Assembly: GCF_900169145.1 (NCBI RefSeq)
Contig: NZ_FXZD01000009.1
Location: forward strand, 62,001-126,000
DNA: 64,000 nucleotides
Source of the DNA: Brevibacterium antiquum CNRZ 918
GTDB lineage: Bacteria; Actinomycetota; Actinomycetes; Actinomycetales; Brevibacteriaceae
Reading direction: 5' to 3'
Below the pieces are notes generated by a model, which saw nothing but the letters and a program-made list of their open reading frames with translations, was not told the origin of the DNA and ran no database searches. Made by a program: the position numbers and the translations under genes. Of this stretch, positions 60,559-64,000 are shown in pieces (positions within the stretch are counted from its first letter, which is position 1; the number at the start of each line of letters is the position of its first letter).

Positions 60559-62736
60559 CTACAGCGACAAGCTCGGGTGCAGCTGGGTCAGCGTGACCAT
60601 CCGCTTCCGGCCGCAGACGAACATGGTTGCCACCAAAGCGATCGCAGTCATGAGCAGCAGGACGACTGCAGCCTGTGCGGCGATGAACATGTCCCCACCG
60701 GCGATCAGGGTCCGCAGGCCGTTGACCGCGTGGGTCATCGGCAGGAACGGCGAGATGATCTGGAAGATACCAGGTGCTGTCTGCACCGGATAGGTTCCGC
60801 CCGCCGAGGCGATCTGGATCATGAGCAGAACCAGGGCGACCAGCCTGCCGACACCCCCCAAGGCCGCGACGCAGAGCTGGTGGACCGCGTGGAAGCTGGC
60901 TGCCACGAGGATCGAGAACAGCAGGGTCCACACCCAGGCGCCGGCGGAGAAGTCGAGGGCGAAGGCGAGCACTCCGTAGAGCACCGCCACTTGGGCTATT
61001 CCGAACAGGATGCCGGGCACGTAACCAGCCCAGGCGATTCGGGAAGACTTCGCTGATGACATCAGTGCGCGGTAGGGGATCGCATTGATGACCATATAGG
61101 TGATCATGCCGCCGATCCACAGGGCGAGAGAGACGAAGAACGCGGCCAAGCCCTCCCCGTAGGCATCCACTGCGTTGTCCTTGTGCTTCTCGGCATCGAC
61201 GGGCAACGCGACGACGTCCGAGCGATTCTCGCGGTCGGATTTGTCATAGGTCGGGATCTGCTTGAGCCCCTCGGCGAGCTTGTCCGCGAGCTCCTCCGAG
61301 CCGTCGACGAGCTTCTTCGCGCCCTTGTCGAGGTCATCGGAGCCGTCCGCGAGCTGCGAGGATCCGTCCTTGAGATCGGCCACGCCCGTCTTGGCCTTCT
61401 CGGTGCCGTCCTTGAGCGAGATGACGCCGTCGTTGAGGTCTCCGGCGCCCTTGGCCAAGTCGCCCGCACCGGTGTCGAGTTTGATGAGTCCCGAATGCAG
61501 GTCGTCGGCCCCGGTGGCCACCTTCTGTGCACCGTCGTCGAGTTTGCCGATCTTCTTGTCGGCGTCCCTGATCTTGCCCATGACGTCATCAACGGCATCC
61601 TTGACCGGATCCTCGAGATCCTTAGCCTCATCTGCTGCCTTCGACGCCCGTTCGTGGGCCTTGTCGAGATCTCCGCCGAGGTTGTCCATGTCGTCGGCGA
61701 GTTTCGCCACGTTCGGATCGTCGGGGTAATCTTCGCGCAGCTGTGCAACTCGGTCATCCACGTCGCCGCGCACCGTCTTCCGCGCCGAGTCGAAGTCGTC
61801 CTCCGCCTGGTTCAGCTTGGGTCGTGCTCCTTCGACGAGGTCGCCGGCGCGATCCCGCAGGTCCTCTGCCTTGTCCGTGGTCTCGTCCGCCGTGTCACGC
61901 AGCTGCGAAGTTCCATCGGCCACCTGTCCGGCTCCGGTCGACAACTTCTTCGCGCCGTTCTTCGCCTCGGTGGTGCTCCTGGCCAGCGTATCTGCGCCGG
62001 TCTTCAGGTCGCCGCTGCCCTTCTTGAGCTTTCCGGCTCCGTCGTCGAGGTCACCGATGCCGGTCTGCAGCTTGCCGACTCCCTTGTCGAGGGTATGTGC
62101 TCCGTCGGAGAGTTCGCCCGTTCCGTCGTGGAGATCGACTGCACCGTCGTTGAGCTGGGTTGCACCGTCGACGGCTTTCTCTGTCGAGGAGTGGATGTCG
62201 TTGAAGCCGAGGTAGACCTCGGAGACGTATTCGGACGTGGTGGTCTCGTTCAACCCTGATTTGATCTCGTTGAGGATGGTTCCTGCCATCTGTCCCACGA
62301 TGTAGTTGTGCGCATCGTCGGTGCGCAGGTTCAGTCCTGCCTGCTCGGGATCGTCCCCTCCCGTCGAGACGAGTCGCTCGGAGAAGTTCGAGGGAATCTC
62401 GAGGACCGCGAAGTACTTGCCTTCGGCAAGGCCGTCGTTGGCCTCCTTCAGCGACGTCTCCTGCCAATCGAATCCGCCTTCACCTTCGGGGGTGATCTGG
62501 TCAACGAGCTCATCACCTGCGTGAAGCTTCTCGCCGTCCGAGCTGGGCTTCTTCGCGCCTTCGTCAGTGTTGACCACGGCGGCCTGGAGTTTGTCGAGGT
62601 TATCGGTCGGCGCCCAGTTCGAGGCCAGGTACAGACCGCCGTAGATCGCGGGGATGACGGCAACGACGATGATCGCCAGGCGAGTGATCGTGTGTCGTTT
62701 GAAGCGAGAGAGTTCGAGCCAAGGCAGAGAGAACAT
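60559..62736 (-). CDS. YhgE/Pip family exporter permease, full length
   Basis: 725 residues. One N-terminal membrane segment (about 17-41), an extracytoplasmic domain, then a long region (about 205-545) of 7-residue-type pseudo-repeats (LDDGAGKLKKGSGDLKTGAD, LKDGSSQLADGSDDLDKGAK) interrupted by a charged coiled coil (about 290-390), and five or six C-terminal membrane segments (about 555-715) of the ABC-2 exporter type. The repeat region likely forms a stalk reaching through the wall. Follows by 60 bp a gene for an ABC ATPase, its likely motor. A paralogue is truncated at the window start. Confidence 0.9.
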   Translation of the reverse strand: MFSLPWLELSRFKRHTITRLAIIVVAVIPAIYGGLYLASNWAPTDNLDKLQAAVVNTDEGAKKPSSDGEKLHAGDELVDQITPEGEGGFDWQETSLKEANDGLAEGKYFAVLEIPSNFSERLVSTGGDDPEQAGLNLRTDDAHNYIVGQMAGTILNEIKSGLNETTTSEYVSEVYLGFNDIHSSTEKAVDGATQLNDGAVDLHDGTGELSDGAHTLDKGVGKLQTGIGDLDDGAGKLKKGSGDLKTGADTLARSTTEAKNGAKKLSTGAGQVADGTSQLRDTADETTDKAEDLRDRAGDLVEGARPKLNQAEDDFDSARKTVRGDVDDRVAQLREDYPDDPNVAKLADDMDNLGGDLDKAHERASKAADEAKDLEDPVKDAVDDVMGKIRDADKKIGKLDDGAQKVATGADDLHSGLIKLDTGAGDLAKGAGDLNDGVISLKDGTEKAKTGVADLKDGSSQLADGSDDLDKGAKKLVDGSEELADKLAEGLKQIPTYDKSDRENRSDVVALPVDAEKHKDNAVDAYGEGLAAFFVSLALWIGGMITYMVINAIPYRALMSSAKSSRIAWAGYVPGILFGIAQVAVLYGVLAFALDFSAGAWVWTLLFSILVAASFHAVHQLCVAALGGVGRLVALVLLMIQIASAGGTYPVQTAPGIFQIISPFLPMTHAVNGLRTLIAGGDMFIAAQAAVVLLLMTAIALVATMFVCGRKRMVTLTQLHPSLSL

Positions 62737-62796
62737 CGCAGAAACACCTTATTATCGGATCAGATTCGAAAAGCTTGCGGGGATGGGATGGGCCGC

Positions 62797-63639
62797 TCAG
62801 TGGCGGGGGTGCTGAGTGAGGAGCAATTCGCTCACCGAGGTGGGCGAGACCTCTGAGCGCAGTGCATCCATGACGAGGTCGACGTCGGAGGAGTCCTCAC
62901 AGGAGACGATCACTGTGAGCGGACACTCGGGGTCGCGTGTCCGGCGCAGTTCCTGGTAGATCAGGATTGCTGCCCAGGCGCGGGCGCGATCCTGCCGCTC
63001 GCGCAGATAGTCGATGTTGTCGAGCACGACGACCGGTGCCTGAGCGATGCTGGCCAGACTGAGCTCGAGGAGGAACTTCTGCAGCCCGCTGAGTTCGGAG
63101 ACGAAGGTCTTCCCTTCGTCATCGATGAGGAAATCAGCATCTTTGGCATCCGCCGTCGAAAATGTCCCAGCAGGCAGGCGGTCGATGACCTCGGTGGCGG
63201 ATTCGAAGGTGTTGCGAATGACGTCGATGACCTCGCGCAGGGAGGACTTCGACACCCATGGCTTGTACCAGGGCTGAAGCATGATCAGCCGTTCGGCAAT
63301 GTGCTGGGCGAGGGTGAAATCGTCCTCGAGGTCGGTGAGCCCGGCGACATGACCGACGCTGACCTGCCCGCGAACGCGACGGGTCTGTTTCCGGATATCG
63401 AGTTCGCCAACGTGGCCCTCACCGGAGGTCACTCGCATGCGGCCCGCGATTGAGAGGAGCAGGGATGTCTTGCCGGCTCCGGCCGCGCCCTGGATGATCG
63501 CGATCGAACCCAGGGGTACGTCGAGGTCGATTCCGGAGAACACGTCTCCCTGCTTGCCCGACATCCCCCAATCCCGGAGGCTGACTAGGCTCACCGCTTG
63601 TTCTGTCTCGTCGGTGAGCGTCTGTGAATTGCTCTGCAT
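62797..63639 (-). CDS. ABC-type ATPase partner of YhgE/Pip
   Basis: 280 residues from the ATG at 63639 (GGGAG 8 nt upstream; frame open to 63744). Walker A IIQGAAGAGKTSLLLSIAG (about 47-65), divergent signature SELSGLQKFLLELS (about 185-198), Walker B APVVVLDNIDYL with the usual catalytic Glu replaced by Asn. Weak H-loop (VIVSCEDSSD). Probably powers or gates the downstream YhgE/Pip permease as an ABC-2 type exporter. The missing Glu suggests slow hydrolysis. Confidence 0.82.
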   Translation of the reverse strand: MQSNSQTLTDETEQAVSLVSLRDWGMSGKQGDVFSGIDLDVPLGSIAIIQGAAGAGKTSLLLSIAGRMRVTSGEGHVGELDIRKQTRRVRGQVSVGHVAGLTDLEDDFTLAQHIAERLIMLQPWYKPWVSKSSLREVIDVIRNTFESATEVIDRLPAGTFSTADAKDADFLIDDEGKTFVSELSGLQKFLLELSLASIAQAPVVVLDNIDYLRERQDRARAWAAILIYQELRRTRDPECPLTVIVSCEDSSDVDLVMDALRSEVSPTSVSELLLTQHPRH

Positions 63640-63780
63640 TCCTGTTGCTCCCACTGTGTGCGACTGTGTCGACCGATCGTGCTGGCCAATGACGTCGGGA
63701 ACGCGAGTCTGGCGCGCTCCACTTCCCAGCACATTACGCCACATGGACCCTGTCGCAGGCGCTCCGTCTGACGCATGTCA

Positions 63781-63798
63781 AGTTACCCATAGGTAACT
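63781..63798. promoter_or_regulatory. Palindromic operator upstream of YhgE-ATPase operon
   Basis: AGTTACC-CATA-GGTAACT, a perfect 7-bp inverted repeat with 4-bp spacer, overlapping TATAGT-like sequence on both strands. Lies between the ATPase gene and the divergent TDT gene. Likely bound by an unseen regulator. Confidence 0.6.
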
Positions 63799-63888
63799 AT
63801 AGTGATCGAAGCTGAACATGCGCTCGAAAACGCCGCAAATGTCTGTAATCCCACAAATTGCAGATAATAGATAATAGAGCAATGAGCA

Positions 63889-64000
63889 ATGAGCAATGAA
63901 CAGACGAGCCTGACATACCTGCAGAGCACGTGGGGGCTGAGCCCGGCCACTGTCACCCCTGGATGCTTCGCCTCCGTCATGGCCACCGGCATCATGTCGA
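63889..64000 (+). CDS. TDT/TehA-like transporter, N-terminal fragment
   Basis: Only 37 codons before the window ends. The product has TPGCFASVMATGIMS, close to the first helix of the tellurite-resistance/dicarboxylate transporter (TDT) family, which includes TehA, SLAC1-like channels and sulfite exporters. Start ATG 63889 is the last of repeated AATGAGC units (GAGCAAT repeats at 63877-63897). Confidence 0.6.
   Translation, partial: MSNEQTSLTYLQSTWGLSPATVTPGCFASVMATGIMS

Overview
The window is GC-rich DNA from an actinobacterium. Supporting markers are an HspR-type dnaK-grpE-dnaJ-hspR operon with HAIR operators, a bacterial proteasome activator (Bpa), a maltokinase-fold protein, many GTG/TTG starts, and several starts that look leaderless. 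The gene content fits the order Micrococcales, and Brevibacterium is my best guess; this is an inference from recalled protein similarity, not a result.

Layout. 1-4360: a truncated YhgE/Pip exporter, an MMPL transporter fused to a degenerate ABC-ATPase domain, and a divergent TetR regulator with two operator-like palindromes. 4428-9549: an orphan protein with an internal duplication, then a C45 acyltransferase and a metallo-beta-lactamase-fold hydrolase divergent from an APC permease. 9727-12077: a tandem-repeat array, a terminator, tRNA-Ser(UGA) and a maltokinase-like protein lacking the catalytic Asp. 12282-20132: housekeeping genes (ilvA, a quinone oxidoreductase, the bpa operon, two HAD phosphatases, serS, a lipid kinase). 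20335-21461: an IS630-family insertion sequence sitting in the 5' leader of the first of two LPXTG surface-protein genes. 25395-30779: a DUF1206 protein and the heat-shock operon with its promoter. 30954-35026: L-lactate utilisation (lldD, lldP, lldR).

35036-47077 is the most coherent accessory block and looks like a zinc-starvation island. It holds an AztABCD-type zinc importer with two AztD-like lipoproteins, a COG0523 GTPase, a Fur/Zur regulator, a second COG0523-like protein without a P-loop (resembling the ribosome-hibernation recruiter MRF) and a cysteine-free ribosomal protein L36. Four Zur-box-like sites with a shared core lie at the relevant promoters. A very large RND pump with a coiled-coil insertion lies inside the block.

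47085-60494 carries a GntR regulator with twin palindromes and an APC permease, a MobA-like protein, an amidase, a PEP-mutase/ICL-family protein, a VOC protein, a RecQ helicase with a C-terminal phosphoribosyltransferase-like motif, a small exporter with a TetR regulator, a LysG/LysE pair and an orphan AAA ATPase. 60559-63639 is a second YhgE/Pip gene with an intact ABC ATPase. The window ends in the first codons of a TDT/TehA-like transporter.

The most unusual material is (i) two YhgE/Pip loci, each linked to an ABC-type ATPase, one degenerate and fused to MMPL; (ii) the zinc island with its 29-bp bidirectional leaderless promoter; and (iii) the IS630 insertion between promoter and ribosome-binding site of a surface-protein gene. 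No CRISPR array, rRNA operon, phage or conjugative element was seen.
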